Positions 23,995 through 32,669 of a stretch of 64,000 nt of DNA are shown here, piece by piece. Made by a program: the position numbers and the translations under genes. This stretch comes from Paenibacillus rhizosphaerae (GTDB lineage: Bacteria; Bacillota; Bacilli; Paenibacillales; Paenibacillaceae), in NCBI RefSeq assembly GCF_014192015.1, contig NZ_JACHXJ010000003.1, forward strand, positions 1,043,200 through 1,107,199, read 5' to 3'. Positions within the stretch are counted from its first letter, which is position 1. Every line of letters starts with the position of its first letter. The notes beneath the pieces are model-generated. The model did not search any database. It saw only the letters and a list, made by a program, of their open reading frames with translations, and was not told the DNA's origin.

Positions 23995-24930
23995 TTAGTG
24001 AGTTGTGTTCAAAATCATTGCGATCAAACTTAGGGTCAAGTAGTTTATCGAGAAGAAGAACGTTTTCTTAGCCCATGCTTCATCGTCTTTGGCGGTAAAT
24101 CCCTTCATGCCATAATACAGCCAGATCAGGGACAGCAGGAGCGAAATGATCATGAAGTAAATGCCCACATAACCGTATGCATACATTAATACCGGTACCG
24201 GAACCAGCAGCACCAGGTAAGGAATACATTGAATCTTGGTCCGCTTAACGCCTTTGACGACCGGCAGCAGCGGGAATCCAGCCACTCTGTATTCTTCGAC
24301 ACGTCGGATGGCAAGCGCCCAGAAGTGAGGCGGCTGCCACAAGAACAGCATCGCAAACAGCAGAACCGCGCCCATATCGACCGTGCCTGTTACGGCGACA
24401 TAGCCGATGACCGGCGGCATAGCCCCCGAGATCGCGCCGACGGAAGTACTCCAGGTGGACGTCCGTTTCAGCCACATCGTATAAACGACCCCATAGACGA
24501 ACATACCGATAATCCCGAAGATGCCGGCCATAACCCCTGAAAAAATAAAAAGGTCAGCTAGTCCCAGCACGCCTAATACAAAGGCATACCAGAGTACAAC
24601 TGCTGGCTTTATGCGACCGGCCGGAAGCGTACGTTTACGAGTCCGTTCCATCTTCATATCCAGTTCACGATCATAATAATTGTTATAGACACAGGCGGAA
24701 GCCATAACCAGCATGGTTCCCAGTAGAGTCAGAATCATCTTGCCTATATGAATATCCCATTGGGATGCGACCCAGAAACCTGCAAATGCAGCAATTAAGT
24801 TAGACCGGAGAATACCGGGTTTAGTTAATGTAATAAAATCTTTCCAAGTTGCCGATGGATTGGGTGGCGTTTGATTGATGGAAAGCGCTGCGGAATCCGA
24901 AGGAGCTTGGTAAGTCAAGTGATTATCCAC
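23995..24930 (-). CDS. ctaB: Protoheme IX farnesyltransferase (heme O synthase)
   Basis: This 311-residue protein is a polytopic UbiA-family prenyltransferase. The first Asp-rich motif is NNYYDRELDMKMERTRKR, and a second conserved loop has FLWQPPHFWALAI. It attaches farnesyl diphosphate to heme B to make heme O for aa3-type oxidase. The first 30 residues are a soluble extension. A good promoter lies upstream (24991-25020). The neighbouring SCO1 gene supports the role. Confidence 0.95.
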   Translation of the reverse strand: MDNHLTYQAPSDSAALSINQTPPNPSATWKDFITLTKPGILRSNLIAAFAGFWVASQWDIHIGKMILTLLGTMLVMASACVYNNYYDRELDMKMERTRKRTLPAGRIKPAVVLWYAFVLGVLGLADLFIFSGVMAGIFGIIGMFVYGVVYTMWLKRTSTWSTSVGAISGAMPPVIGYVAVTGTVDMGAVLLFAMLFLWQPPHFWALAIRRVEEYRVAGFPLLPVVKGVKRTKIQCIPYLVLLVPVPVLMYAYGYVGIYFMIISLLLSLIWLYYGMKGFTAKDDEAWAKKTFFFSINYLTLSLIAMILNTTH

Positions 24931-24990
24931 GCCTTAAGATCCTCCTTAGTTCTGTCATTATGGAGGAACTTGCCCTCCGCTATAAAGTTT

Positions 24991-25020
24991 ATCATATCAA
25001 AAGGTAAAAGTGTTTGACAA
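24991..25020 (-). promoter_or_regulatory. Promoter of ctaB
   Basis: On the minus strand TTGTCA (25015-25020) and TATGAT (24991-24996) are separated by 18 bases. A tandem 13-bp repeat lies about 35 bases further upstream and could bind an activator. Confidence 0.65.
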
Positions 25021-25053
25021 TCCTCTCCAAAATCATTCACCAATTTGACAATT

Positions 25054-25079
25054 TAGTGACACGTATTAGCGACACGTAA
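25054..25079. repeat. Tandem 13-bp direct repeat upstream of ctaB
   Basis: TAGTGACACGTAT and TAGCGACACGTAA stand head to tail and differ at two positions, and a further TAG follows. The region is flanked by TTTGACAAT copies near 25012 and 25045. Position just upstream of the ctaB -35 and upstream of yfhP suggests a regulator site. I cannot assign the protein. Confidence 0.5.
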
Positions 25080-25209
25080 TAGTATGGTCAAACACTAATA
25101 AATTCATCCAATATTGGGTAGTAACTATATTGAGGCATTATGCCGGAAAGGAAATCAGCTTTCGGGTTTGTTACAATAGAATAAAGATCAACAAGAAGGA
25201 GACATGGTA

Positions 25210-26193
25210 ATGGATACTGCCACACATTTTGTGATTGGACTCAGCCTGGCCGGTCTCGCCTACGTCGATCCGGCGGTTGCCGCGAGTCCCACGCTTGCCG
25301 CCGCGGTGCTGCTGGGCACCGTCATCGGTTCGCAGGCCCCGGATTTTGACGGCCTGCTGCGGTTCAAGAGCAATGCCCTCTATGTTAAAAATCACCGGGG
25401 AATTACTCATTCCCTGCCGTTTCTCGTCATCTGGACCGCTCTGATCAGCGGCATCCTGTCCCTTCTGTTCAGCGGTGTCCCATCCGGACATATCGTGCTC
25501 TGGACCGGCATCGCCGTCTGTCTGCACGTGTTCAGCGATCTGTTCAACACGTACGGAACCCAGGCCTTCAGGCCCGTGACAGAAAAGTGGATTTCGTGGA
25601 ACATCATTCATATTTTCGACCCGTTTATTTTCACGCTGCATGCCCTGGCCGTTCTGCTCTGGAGTACGGGAGCGGTACAGCCTGCGCCGCTGTTCACTGT
25701 CGTCTATATCCTGACGGTGTTTTATTATATTTGGCGGACCGGCGCCCATTCGATGCGTACCCGGGAAGTGATGCGGCTGGATGAGACCCGTAAGCCGGGA
25801 GAACATTACTTCGTCATTCCGACCATTTCCTATAATAAGTGGCATGTCGTCAAGTCCCATCCTGACGGCAGCTATCAGATCGGCGTGCTGAATGGGCATA
25901 ACCTCGAATGGAGAAAGCATGCCGTAACCGAGTCCCACCCGGCTGTCGAGCATTCGCGAAAGCATCCTGACGTGGAAGCCTTCCTATACTTCTCCTCCTT
26001 CGCGGTGGCCGAGGTCGAGCCGCTGCCCTGGGGCTACGTCGTCCGCTGGGCCGATGTGCGCTATCGGCACCGCAGGCAGTATCCGTTCGTCGCCGTGCTC
26101 GTCATGGATAAAAACTATCAGCCGATCAATACTTACGTTGGCTGGCTGAGCTCCAAAAAAATGAACAAGCGGCTCTCCATCAATTCAGGCTGA
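25210..26193 (+). CDS. yfhP: YfhP-like membrane-bound metal-dependent hydrolase
   Basis: This 327-residue protein starts at ATG 25210, eight bases after AAGGAG; the ATG at 25204 is too close. The N-terminal half is membrane-embedded with the conserved motifs MDTATHFVIGLSLAGL, IGSQAPDFDGLLRF and NHRGITHSLPF. These are the His/Asp signature of the LexA-binding inner-membrane hydrolase family (YdjM/YfhP). The C-terminal 130 residues are soluble. In Bacillus YfhP is a membrane protein linked to negative control of yfhQ, but the reaction is unknown. A strong terminator follows. Confidence 0.85.
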   Translation: MDTATHFVIGLSLAGLAYVDPAVAASPTLAAAVLLGTVIGSQAPDFDGLLRFKSNALYVKNHRGITHSLPFLVIWTALISGILSLLFSGVPSGHIVLWTGIAVCLHVFSDLFNTYGTQAFRPVTEKWISWNIIHIFDPFIFTLHALAVLLWSTGAVQPAPLFTVVYILTVFYYIWRTGAHSMRTREVMRLDETRKPGEHYFVIPTISYNKWHVVKSHPDGSYQIGVLNGHNLEWRKHAVTESHPAVEHSRKHPDVEAFLYFSSFAVAEVEPLPWGYVVRWADVRYRHRRQYPFVAVLVMDKNYQPINTYVGWLSSKKMNKRLSINSG

Positions 26194-26220
26194 GCGCCGT
26201 GTGTGAGCAGGAAGCATAAG

Positions 26221-26260
26221 AAAAAGGGAGCTGCGGAGAATTCCGCAGCTCCCTTTTTTT
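26221..26260 (+). terminator. Strong terminator after yfhP
   Basis: GGGAGCTGCGG and CCGCAGCTCCC form a perfect 11-bp stem with a 6-base loop, then seven T residues. A-rich flank upstream makes it usable on the minus strand as well. Confidence 0.9.
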
Positions 26261-26428
26261 ACCGTAATACCTTGTATCCTTCCACCGTAAGGTATTCAGC
26301 AGCCCAGACGTATGGAAACAGCCTGCCTCTTGACGTATGCTGCCGGATAAGAGAGAATCACGGTAGCTGCAAGACAAAATCCGAAGCACCTGCGGCGCTC
26401 CGGACCTAAAATACTTTCCTGTATGGAA

Positions 26429-26644
26429 CTATTTGCCTTGGCCGGAAAGTTGCTGCTCAGCCAATTGAACCAGACGTTTTGTAATGTAACCCCCGAGAGA
26501 ACCGGTTTCACGGGAAGTGTAGTTGCCCATGTATCCGTCTTGCGGCATTTGAACGCCGAGCTCCTGAGCTGCTTCCATTTTCAATTGCTGCAGTGCAGCG
26601 TTCGCCTGAGGTACCACCAGATTGTTAGAACGAGATCTAGCCAT
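26429..26644 (-). CDS. Alpha/beta-type small acid-soluble spore protein
   Basis: The product has 71 residues. It has the full SASP pattern: NNLVVPQANAALQQLKMEAA with the GPR protease site region, ELGVQ, then GYMGNYTSRETGSLGGYITK. These proteins coat spore DNA and protect it from UV, and are degraded at germination. A nearly identical paralogue lies at 29597. Expression by sigma-G in the forespore is expected from family knowledge. Confidence 0.95.
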   Translation of the reverse strand: MARSRSNNLVVPQANAALQQLKMEAAQELGVQMPQDGYMGNYTSRETGSLGGYITKRLVQLAEQQLSGQGK

Positions 26645-26763
26645 AATAAGAGTCTCCCTTCAATTCTGCGTCTTATTGAAATGCAAGCTTGCAAGCTTAG
26701 TATGGCTCGCAGCGACACAGTTATACAAGAAAGTTTCTATATATTAAATGGAGGTTTTTGCCA

Positions 26764-26949
26764 ATGAGTAAAGGCTTGTCTTTATGGTTTGCTGCCTCGT
26801 CCATCCTGCTTCTGATGGCATGCGCCGTCTCCATCAGCTTTAACGGCTGGGTAGCCGTGCTGCTCGGCATTCTCGCAATTCTCAATATCGGGTGGGGCTT
26901 CGTGGTCAAAGCCCGCAAGAATCGGCTTCAGCAGCCCGACCACCGGTAA
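26764..26949 (+). CDS. DUF5325-like small membrane protein
   Basis: This 61-residue protein starts at ATG 26764, with GGAGG at good distance; the TTG two codons earlier is less likely. Two membrane helices (LWFAASSILLLMACAVSISF and WVAVLLGILAILNIGWGFVV) are followed by a basic tail (KARKNRLQQ). The pattern fits the DUF5325 (YlaF-type) family of unknown function. It is convergent with trpS. Confidence 0.65.
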   Translation: MSKGLSLWFAASSILLLMACAVSISFNGWVAVLLGILAILNIGWGFVVKARKNRLQQPDHR

Positions 26950-26980
26950 AGCCGCTAGGCATCGCTGGCCGCCGGGGAAG

Positions 26981-27970
26981 TTATTTCTTGGCCGGGAGAA
27001 ATCCCATTCTTTCTTTGACGTCGGCCACGGTGCGGGATGCCTTCTCCATGGCCTGCTCTGCGCCCTGCGCCAATATATCATGAATTTGACCGGACTTGCG
27101 GATTTCGTCATATCTTTGCTGCAGCGGCTCGAGTGTCGCTACGATGACTTCTCCCAGGTCCTTTTTAAATCCGCCGTACATTTGACCTTCGTATTTATTT
27201 TGAATTTCCTGCAGGGACATGCCGGAGCATTGCGAGTAAATACTCATCAAATTGCTGATTTCCGGTTTTTCATCCGGTGCGTAGCGGATTTCTTTTCCGG
27301 AATCGGTTGTGGCCCGGCTGATCTTTTTGCGGATGACATCCGGCGGATCCAAGAGGGCGATATAGCTTCCCGGGTTCGGATTGCTTTTGCTCATTTTTTT
27401 CGAAGCGTCATCCAGCGACATAATCCGCGCGCCCACTTCGGGGATGTACGGATCCGGAATGGTAAAATAGTCGCCAAAGCGGTGATTAAAGCGTCCTGCC
27501 AGGTCGCGGGCAAGCTCCAAGTGCTGTTTCTGGTCTTCACCTACGGGAACCAGATCCGCATTGTACACCAGAATGTCCGCCGCCATCAGAGCGGGATAGA
27601 CAAACAACCCGGCCCCTACGGAGTCCTTGCCGGCCGATTTGTCTTTAAACTGGGTCATACGCTCGAGCTCGCCCATCGAGGTGAGCGTCGTCAATAACCA
27701 TCCCAGCTCGGCATGCGGCGGAACATGCGATTGCATATATATGTTCGCCTTTGCCGGATCGATACCTGCTGCGATGAACAAGGCGGCTACCGCCTCGGAC
27801 TGCTCTCGAAGCGCCTCGGGTTCCTGGGGTACCGTAATCGCGTGTAGATCGACGACCATAAAGTTGCACTGATAGTCGTTCTGCAGCTTTACAAAGTTTT
27901 TCATGGCTCCGATATAGTTGCCGAGCGTCAGCTTGCCGCTGGGTTGAATGCCGGACAGTACGGTTTTCAT
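26981..27970 (-). CDS. trpS: Tryptophanyl-tRNA synthetase
   Basis: The product has 329 residues. ATG at 27970 is chosen because GGAGGG lies seven bases before it and the protein then begins directly at the catalytic core. The HIGH-like motif is in GIQPSGKLTLGNYIGAM, the KMSKS motif in ASKKMSKSNPN, and the segment DILVYNADLVPVGEDQKQHL is typical of class Ic enzymes. It charges tRNA-Trp. A T-box leader with a UGG specifier precedes it, so expression follows uncharged tRNA-Trp. Confidence 0.97.
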   Translation of the reverse strand: MKTVLSGIQPSGKLTLGNYIGAMKNFVKLQNDYQCNFMVVDLHAITVPQEPEALREQSEAVAALFIAAGIDPAKANIYMQSHVPPHAELGWLLTTLTSMGELERMTQFKDKSAGKDSVGAGLFVYPALMAADILVYNADLVPVGEDQKQHLELARDLAGRFNHRFGDYFTIPDPYIPEVGARIMSLDDASKKMSKSNPNPGSYIALLDPPDVIRKKISRATTDSGKEIRYAPDEKPEISNLMSIYSQCSGMSLQEIQNKYEGQMYGGFKKDLGEVIVATLEPLQQRYDEIRKSGQIHDILAQGAEQAMEKASRTVADVKERMGFLPAKK

Positions 27971-28004
27971 CAAGAATCCCTCCAACTTTAAAAATGGTAA
28001 AAAC

Positions 28005-28265
28005 AAAAAAGGCCCCACGCCCGCAAGGGACGTGAGACCGTGGTGCCACCCTTATTTGCTGCAAGCCGTCCATATTGAAACGACGCTGTCAGCCTTTCTG
28101 CTTCCGTAACGTGGAATCGCCGGCCGGTCTACGCAGGAAGTCATGGTTCCTTCCGTTCAACGCGGCACTCAAGGGTCCATTCGGCAAAATCGGCTCCACC
28201 GGTTCGCATCAACCACCGGCTTTCTGAAGGTTACGCCGTCTTTGCTTACTTGTCCCTGTCATCGT
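28005..28265 (-). ncRNA. T-box riboswitch leader (tryptophan)
   Basis: The conserved T-box AAGGGTGGCACCACGG is present on the minus strand around 28036-28051. It is followed by a terminator hairpin (CACGTCCC / GGGCGTG) and CCTTTTTT at about 28005-28037. The Stem I part contains GAATGGACC near 28170-28180, which places UGG, the Trp codon, as specifier. Binding of uncharged tRNA-Trp to the T-box disrupts the terminator and lets trpS be read. Confidence 0.92.
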
Positions 28266-28266
28266 G

Positions 28267-28295
28267 TTTACATAATCATTGAAAGCCTTTTGCAA
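28267..28295 (-). promoter_or_regulatory. Promoter of the trpS leader
   Basis: On the minus strand TTGCAA (28290-28295) and TGTAAA (28267-28272) are spaced by 17 bases. It lies directly upstream of the T-box RNA. Confidence 0.5.
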
Positions 28296-28421
28296 TGCCT
28301 ATGATAAAGCTCAGATCGTCGAATTGTCAAACCCCTTTTTTACGAAACGCCATCAAATCTGTTATGATATGGGTTAGATATTTGAAGGCTAAATGAATTT
28401 AGAGGAAAAAGGAGCAACGAT

Positions 28422-29402
28422 ATGAAACAAGTGACCAAAGGGCAATGGAACGGATACGATACTTATATCCTGCATAGCCGTGAGCTTGAAGTCACACTGC
28501 TGCCATCGCTTGGAAACAATGTCATTTCCATTTTAGACCATACCCTAAACCGGCAGGTTGTTCGGAGACCTGATGACAATGATCTGGAATTCTACCTGCA
28601 AAAACCTTATCATTTTGGCATGCCGATGCTGATTCCCCCTGGACGAATCCGCGGCGGCCATTTTGAATACGAAGGCAGATCGTATCAGTTCGACCGAAAT
28701 ACCGCCGGAGACAACCATATTCACGGACTCCACCGGACGCAGTCCTGGAGAGTCAGCGATATTGAAGAAGACGAAGAAGGCTGTGCAGTGACCTCGGAGT
28801 TCCTGACCTTAGACGATCCACACTGGATGGAGCAGTTTCCCGCACCGCTGAAGCTGGAAATGACGCTTCGCCTTCAAGGGTCCAAACTGACCCAGCATTT
28901 AAAGGTTACCCACCTGGGGGACCATCCGATACCTTTCGGCATCGGTTTTCATACATGGTTTTTGCTTGACGGGCAGCCGGAGGAATGGACGCTTACCCTG
29001 CCTGTAAGTGCGGAATATGCGCTGGATAAGGATTTAATTACGACTGGCGACCTCCTCCCGCTTGGACCACTCGATCAGCTCAATCGCGGACTTAATCTGG
29101 CTGGGACCAACTTCGACACTCCGCTCCGGATCGGGGAAGGACAGCCTGCGGAGGCCCTTCTGATGCGCAGTGACGGATACGGACTGAAGTATTCGGCGGA
29201 TCCGAAATACTATAAGCATTGGGTTCTCTATACGAAAGGCGAAGCGGACGAGTTTTTGTGCATCGAGCCCTATACCTGGCTGCCGGATGCGCCCAACCTT
29301 GCCGCTGGACCGGATCTGACGGGCCTGATCCGGATCGAGCCGAAGGCATCGGTCGAGATGGACCTGACGCTGGACATGATCTATCCTTCTGAAGAAAATT
29401 AG
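28422..29402 (+). CDS. Aldose 1-epimerase family protein
   Basis: This 326-residue protein has the galactose-mutarotase fold signs: GNNVISILDHTLNRQVVRRP near the start, MPMLIPPGRIRGG, the His motif DNHIHGLHRTQSW, and FGIGFHTWFLLDG with a later EPYTWLPDAPN. The two His and a Glu are the usual catalytic set for interconverting alpha and beta sugars. The exact sugar is not known. It stands alone between trpS and a SASP gene, with GGAG before the ATG and a strong terminator after it. Confidence 0.85.
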   Translation: MKQVTKGQWNGYDTYILHSRELEVTLLPSLGNNVISILDHTLNRQVVRRPDDNDLEFYLQKPYHFGMPMLIPPGRIRGGHFEYEGRSYQFDRNTAGDNHIHGLHRTQSWRVSDIEEDEEGCAVTSEFLTLDDPHWMEQFPAPLKLEMTLRLQGSKLTQHLKVTHLGDHPIPFGIGFHTWFLLDGQPEEWTLTLPVSAEYALDKDLITTGDLLPLGPLDQLNRGLNLAGTNFDTPLRIGEGQPAEALLMRSDGYGLKYSADPKYYKHWVLYTKGEADEFLCIEPYTWLPDAPNLAAGPDLTGLIRIEPKASVEMDLTLDMIYPSEEN

Positions 29403-29460
29403 GCGGATTCCTCAGAATCAGGCATAGGAAAACGCGGATTTTCAAATTCACAAAATAACA

Positions 29461-29496
29461 GGGCCGTATGCTTCTTGAAGCATGCGGCCCTTTTTG
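29461..29496 (+). terminator. Terminator after the epimerase gene
   Basis: GGGCCGTATGCTTC pairs with GAAGCATGCGGCCC with one wobble over a two-base gap, then TTTTT. Confidence 0.9.
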
Positions 29497-29596
29497 CGGT
29501 ATCCTCTATTTACCAATTTATATCTCCATTCTTGCTGCATGTTTTCAAATCTTTCGCACCATAATAACACCATAAAGTTCAAAGGAGGTGACAAAC

Positions 29597-29842
29597 ATGG
29601 GTATGGGTCAAGGTCAAAACCAAGGACGCGGAAACCGCTCGAACAACCTGGTGGTTCCACAAGCTAACGCTGCTCTCCAACAACTGAAGATGGAAGCTGC
29701 TCAAGAGCTTGGCGTTCAAATGCCACAAGACGGATACATGGGCAACTACACTTCCCGTGAGACTGGTTCTTTGGGAGGTTACATCACAAAACGTCTGGTA
29801 CAACTGGCAGAGCAGCAATTATCGGGTCGTTCCGGCCAATAA
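29597..29842 (+). CDS. Alpha/beta-type small acid-soluble spore protein
   Basis: The product has 81 residues. ATG at 29597 lies eight bases after AGGAGG; the upstream GTG overlaps that site and is rejected. A Gly/Gln/Asn-rich start (MGMGQGQNQGRGNR) leads into a core that is nearly the same as the SASP at 26429-26644. It binds and protects spore DNA. The two copies lie 3 kb apart on opposite strands, and their flanking DNA is unrelated. Confidence 0.95.
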   Translation: MGMGQGQNQGRGNRSNNLVVPQANAALQQLKMEAAQELGVQMPQDGYMGNYTSRETGSLGGYITKRLVQLAEQQLSGRSGQ

Positions 29843-29904
29843 TCTGCATTTGTATACGTTGATATCATGATGAGCCGGGCCCGGCGCGAGCCGTCCCCGC
29901 CTAC

Positions 29905-29944
29905 AAAAGGCAGCCTCTGGATCACTCCAAGGGCTGCCTTTTTA
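29905..29944 (+). terminator. Terminator after the SASP gene
   Basis: AAAAGGCAGCC and GGCTGCCTTTTT form an 11-bp stem with a T run. Confidence 0.85.
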
Positions 29945-30107
29945 TGACGATAGAATTTATAAACTTTCAGCGGAGCTGAACCATTCGATAATCGCAAGAA
30001 AAACTAAGTGCGGTCTGTCTTCTGTGCTAATCAAACTATTCGGATCTTTATCGATAAAGTCATACTACAAAGGCAAGAAGGAATGATAACAATAAGTCCA
30101 TGCCGAA

Positions 30108-30515
30108 CTACGACAATTCTGTTCCTGTTTCAGGATATGTATGTCTCGGATACCGGATCATCAGGTTGGCCATGTTATAGTTGGATTCCAAGATGGCATC
30201 CACCGCAATGAGCCCCTGCCGGATCGTAAATTCGTAGCTGATTTCGCCGTGAGTCCAGTGGCGCTTGTATTTCAGACTTTCTAAAGCCATGAGACGAAAA
30301 GACGAGTACTGTACAGGAGTCAGGCCGGAATCCTGGGAATGAATTTCCCCGTTCCGTCCTTCCAGCGGATGATGCCGGATACCAAATTTACCAATGATAT
30401 TATTTCGTATTTGCACAAACACAGTGCCGGATGATAGTCCTGACAGCTCTTCTTCCAGTTCCTTAAACACTAAATCCAATTGCCTTGCCAAAGATAACTG
30501 CTCGGTTTTGATCAT
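30108..30515 (-). CDS. Hypothetical 135-residue protein
   Basis: ATG at 30515 is preceded by GAGAGGGGG, and the upstream extension has no ribosome site. The N-terminus is a long helix (QLSLARQLDLVFKELEEELS), followed by a beta-rich core (GTVFVQIRNNIIGKFGIRHH) and a C-terminal helix region (TIRQGLIAVDAILESNYNMA). There are no membrane segments. I do not recognise a family. It has its own near-consensus vegetative promoter. Confidence 0.7.
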   Translation of the reverse strand: MIKTEQLSLARQLDLVFKELEEELSGLSSGTVFVQIRNNIIGKFGIRHHPLEGRNGEIHSQDSGLTPVQYSSFRLMALESLKYKRHWTHGEISYEFTIRQGLIAVDAILESNYNMANLMIRYPRHTYPETGTELS

Positions 30516-30564
30516 CTTTTTCCCCCTCTCCAAAATTCGCCAAAACTCATAGGGCTTATGACTC

Positions 30565-30593
30565 ATTATAAGACAGTATGTGGTATCATACAA
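30565..30593 (-). promoter_or_regulatory. Near-consensus sigma-A promoter
   Basis: On the minus strand TTGTAT and TATAAT are separated by exactly 17 bases. It drives the hypothetical gene that begins at 30515. Confidence 0.8.
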
Positions 30594-30843
30594 CAACATC
30601 AAACATAATTGGGTAATAATTCCTATTATTTTCGTTAAAGTATTTTTATTTTCGGCAACAAATCGCTATATTTCTGTTTATTTTGACAAAATGTGATTTC
30701 CCCAATACCATTTCAGAAACAGCGCGAAAAACCACGAATCAACTCCAATGAACGTTATCCCGAAACCATTTCATGATCAATTCCCCCCTCAAATACCAGC
30801 AAGTTTAAAGCGAGCATCCCGAGCTTCCGTGAAATTTGAAAAG
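30594..30843. other. AT-rich intergenic stretch
   Basis: This run of about 250 bases between the hypothetical gene's promoter and the terminator of the anti-sigma gene is AT-rich. I see no gene, RNA or clear repeat in it. Confidence 0.5.
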
Positions 30844-30879
30844 AAAAAAAGGCCTGAGGGCATTTCAGATCCCCAGGCT
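30844..30879 (-). terminator. Terminator of the sigma/anti-sigma operon
   Basis: On the minus strand AGCCTGGGG pairs with CCCTCAGGC and is followed by a run of T residues. It lies 11 bases after the anti-sigma stop. Confidence 0.8.
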
Positions 30880-30890
30880 GATGCTACTCC

Positions 30891-31835
30891 TTACTCCCTG
30901 TTATGATCCACAGACACCCTTAGTGCTTCGGGTCCTGTCGGAACCAGGCTGCCGCCCTTAGGTTCCAGACTGATCACGATTTGGTCCGGTTCCATGGTCC
31001 CGTATCCGTAATAATAACCTTTTCCCTCGGCTTTCCCCGTCAGCAGCATCCCCATGCTGATCGACCGCTGCTCATGCTGCAGCCAGACTTGGTAGGCCTT
31101 TTCTTCGGGTGGCTGAAGACCTTCGATCACGATCAGCATCTCGCCTGAATGCCGGTCGATCCACACGCCCCCTGATCCGTGGAGCGGAGGAAGCGGCGAA
31201 ATCCGGTATTGATCGTAATTGGCTGACTGCATAACGGCAATTTTGGACGTAAAGGCTTGATCAATGGAATCGGCGGCCGGCATCTCCCGATGCTTGAAGG
31301 AGAACAGTCCGGCAACGACACAACCCGCAACAACCGCTGCCGCTGCGGCAGGCACAAGGTAACGCCGTTGACGGGCCAATCCTTTTTCCACGGAGCGTAG
31401 CCGGGCCAACATCCGCAGTTTGCGGCTCAAGCGGGCAGAGGGAGCAGAAGCTGCGGATGAGGCCGCAAATGGGCCAGCTATCCCGCGGGAGGCCGGCCAA
31501 GCCGTCTCTGTTGCGGTTTTCTCCTCCGCACCGGCGCCCCGTATCGGCGATTCGGGCATAGGCGTGCCAAACGCTGCAGCGTTTGGCTGACCTTCCAAAT
31601 CTGTTGGCTCGCTCACGATTTCCGGGCCGCCCAGCGCCACCGACTGCGTCACCGCCTCCCACTCGGCAAGGCGATCCCTGCAGTGGGGGCAAGCGGCGGC
31701 ATGAACCTCGACGCGGATACGTTCGTGCTCTTCCAGCTGCCTCATCGCGTAATCGACCAGCTTCTCCTCGGGCAGCTCGGCACAGCCTTCAGGATTGCTC
31801 CCATTTTCCCGAATGGATAACCGCATGCGGTTCAC
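30891..31835 (-). CDS. RskA-like membrane anti-sigma factor with zinc-finger segment
   Basis: This 314-residue protein has an N-terminal anti-sigma domain with the zinc-binding pattern HAAACPHCRDRLAEW (about 45-60) and a low-complexity linker. A membrane helix (YLVPAAAAAVVAGCVVAGLF, about 160-180) follows, then an extracytoplasmic RskA C-terminal domain (VWIDRHSGEMLIVIEGLQPP, AYQVWLQHEQRSISMGMLL). It should hold the ECF sigma factor at the membrane until a signal or proteolysis frees it. Its start overlaps the sigma gene by 47 bases, so the two are coupled. Confidence 0.88.
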   Translation of the reverse strand: MNRMRLSIRENGSNPEGCAELPEEKLVDYAMRQLEEHERIRVEVHAAACPHCRDRLAEWEAVTQSVALGGPEIVSEPTDLEGQPNAAAFGTPMPESPIRGAGAEEKTATETAWPASRGIAGPFAASSAASAPSARLSRKLRMLARLRSVEKGLARQRRYLVPAAAAAVVAGCVVAGLFSFKHREMPAADSIDQAFTSKIAVMQSANYDQYRISPLPPLHGSGGVWIDRHSGEMLIVIEGLQPPEEKAYQVWLQHEQRSISMGMLLTGKAEGKGYYYGYGTMEPDQIVISLEPKGGSLVPTGPEALRVSVDHNRE

Positions 31836-32412
31836 CTCCCTCGCCGGCCTGGTTGACCTGGCCCTGCTCCAATCTGCTGCGCAAATTCCGGATGCCGTAG
31901 CGGATCAACGACTTCACGGTTCCGACCGGCTTCTGCATCTTGTCTGCCAGCTCGCGGTGCGTCAGTTCCATCATATAGCTCCCGTAGAGCGCCATTCGCT
32001 GCATGGGCGGAATGCTGCGCAGCGCAGTCCTCACCTGCTCCTGATCCAGGTGCCGGAACGCCTCGAACTCCGCCGATTCAAGGGTCCACTGCCAGCGCAA
32101 AACCGCCGACTCTTCCTGCGTCCGTTGCAAGGCGGCCATCCGCTGCTTTTGCCGGAGGCGGTCCATGGCCCTGCTTCGGACGCGAACCGCCAGCCAGGCT
32201 TCTACACTGCCCCTTTCGGGATCGTACTGCCCTGCCTTTTCCATCACTTCGATAAAAATTTCCTGACAGACATCTTCCGCTTCCACCCGGTCCTTCATCC
32301 AATATTCCGCAAGCCGGTAAACCATCGGAGCAAACGCATCATAGAACCGGTCGAAGGCTGGAGCCGAGCCCTCCGCAATACCCTTCAACCATGCTTCAGG
32401 ACGGTCCTGCAT
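31789..32412 (-). CDS. ECF sigma factor, SigK-like
   Basis: The product has 207 residues from ATG 32412. Region 2 is FDRFYDAFAPMVYRLAEYWM through EAEDVCQEIFIEVMEKAGQY; region 4 is LRSIPPMQRMALYGSYMMEL followed by THRELADKMQKPVGTVKSLI. It is paired with the RskA-like gene downstream. Lying back to back with the NEW3-ABC transporter genes, it may control them as well as itself. No clear ECF promoter (AAC/CGT type) could be fixed in the 257-base divergent region. Confidence 0.9.
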   Translation of the reverse strand: MQDRPEAWLKGIAEGSAPAFDRFYDAFAPMVYRLAEYWMKDRVEAEDVCQEIFIEVMEKAGQYDPERGSVEAWLAVRVRSRAMDRLRQKQRMAALQRTQEESAVLRWQWTLESAEFEAFRHLDQEQVRTALRSIPPMQRMALYGSYMMELTHRELADKMQKPVGTVKSLIRYGIRNLRSRLEQGQVNQAGEGGEPHAVIHSGKWEQS

Positions 32413-32669
32413 GATGGAGTATCCCCCCTTAGTTTCTTCATTCCCTTGATCCGGCCTGCCCCTGCACCCAAGGTTTCGAAGAGAGAGCTGGCCGCGATTT
32501 TTACAGCAACATTCTAGCAAAAGAATTCCGTTTCCGGATTCTTCTCTTGCGTGATTTTATCCATTTTTAAGCAAATTTTTATCTACTTTTAATCTTCCGG
32601 TAAATCCGGTTGCGCCTCTTCATTCGTACCCCAGATGATCACAAACACACTTGAGGAGGGTTCTGTTTC

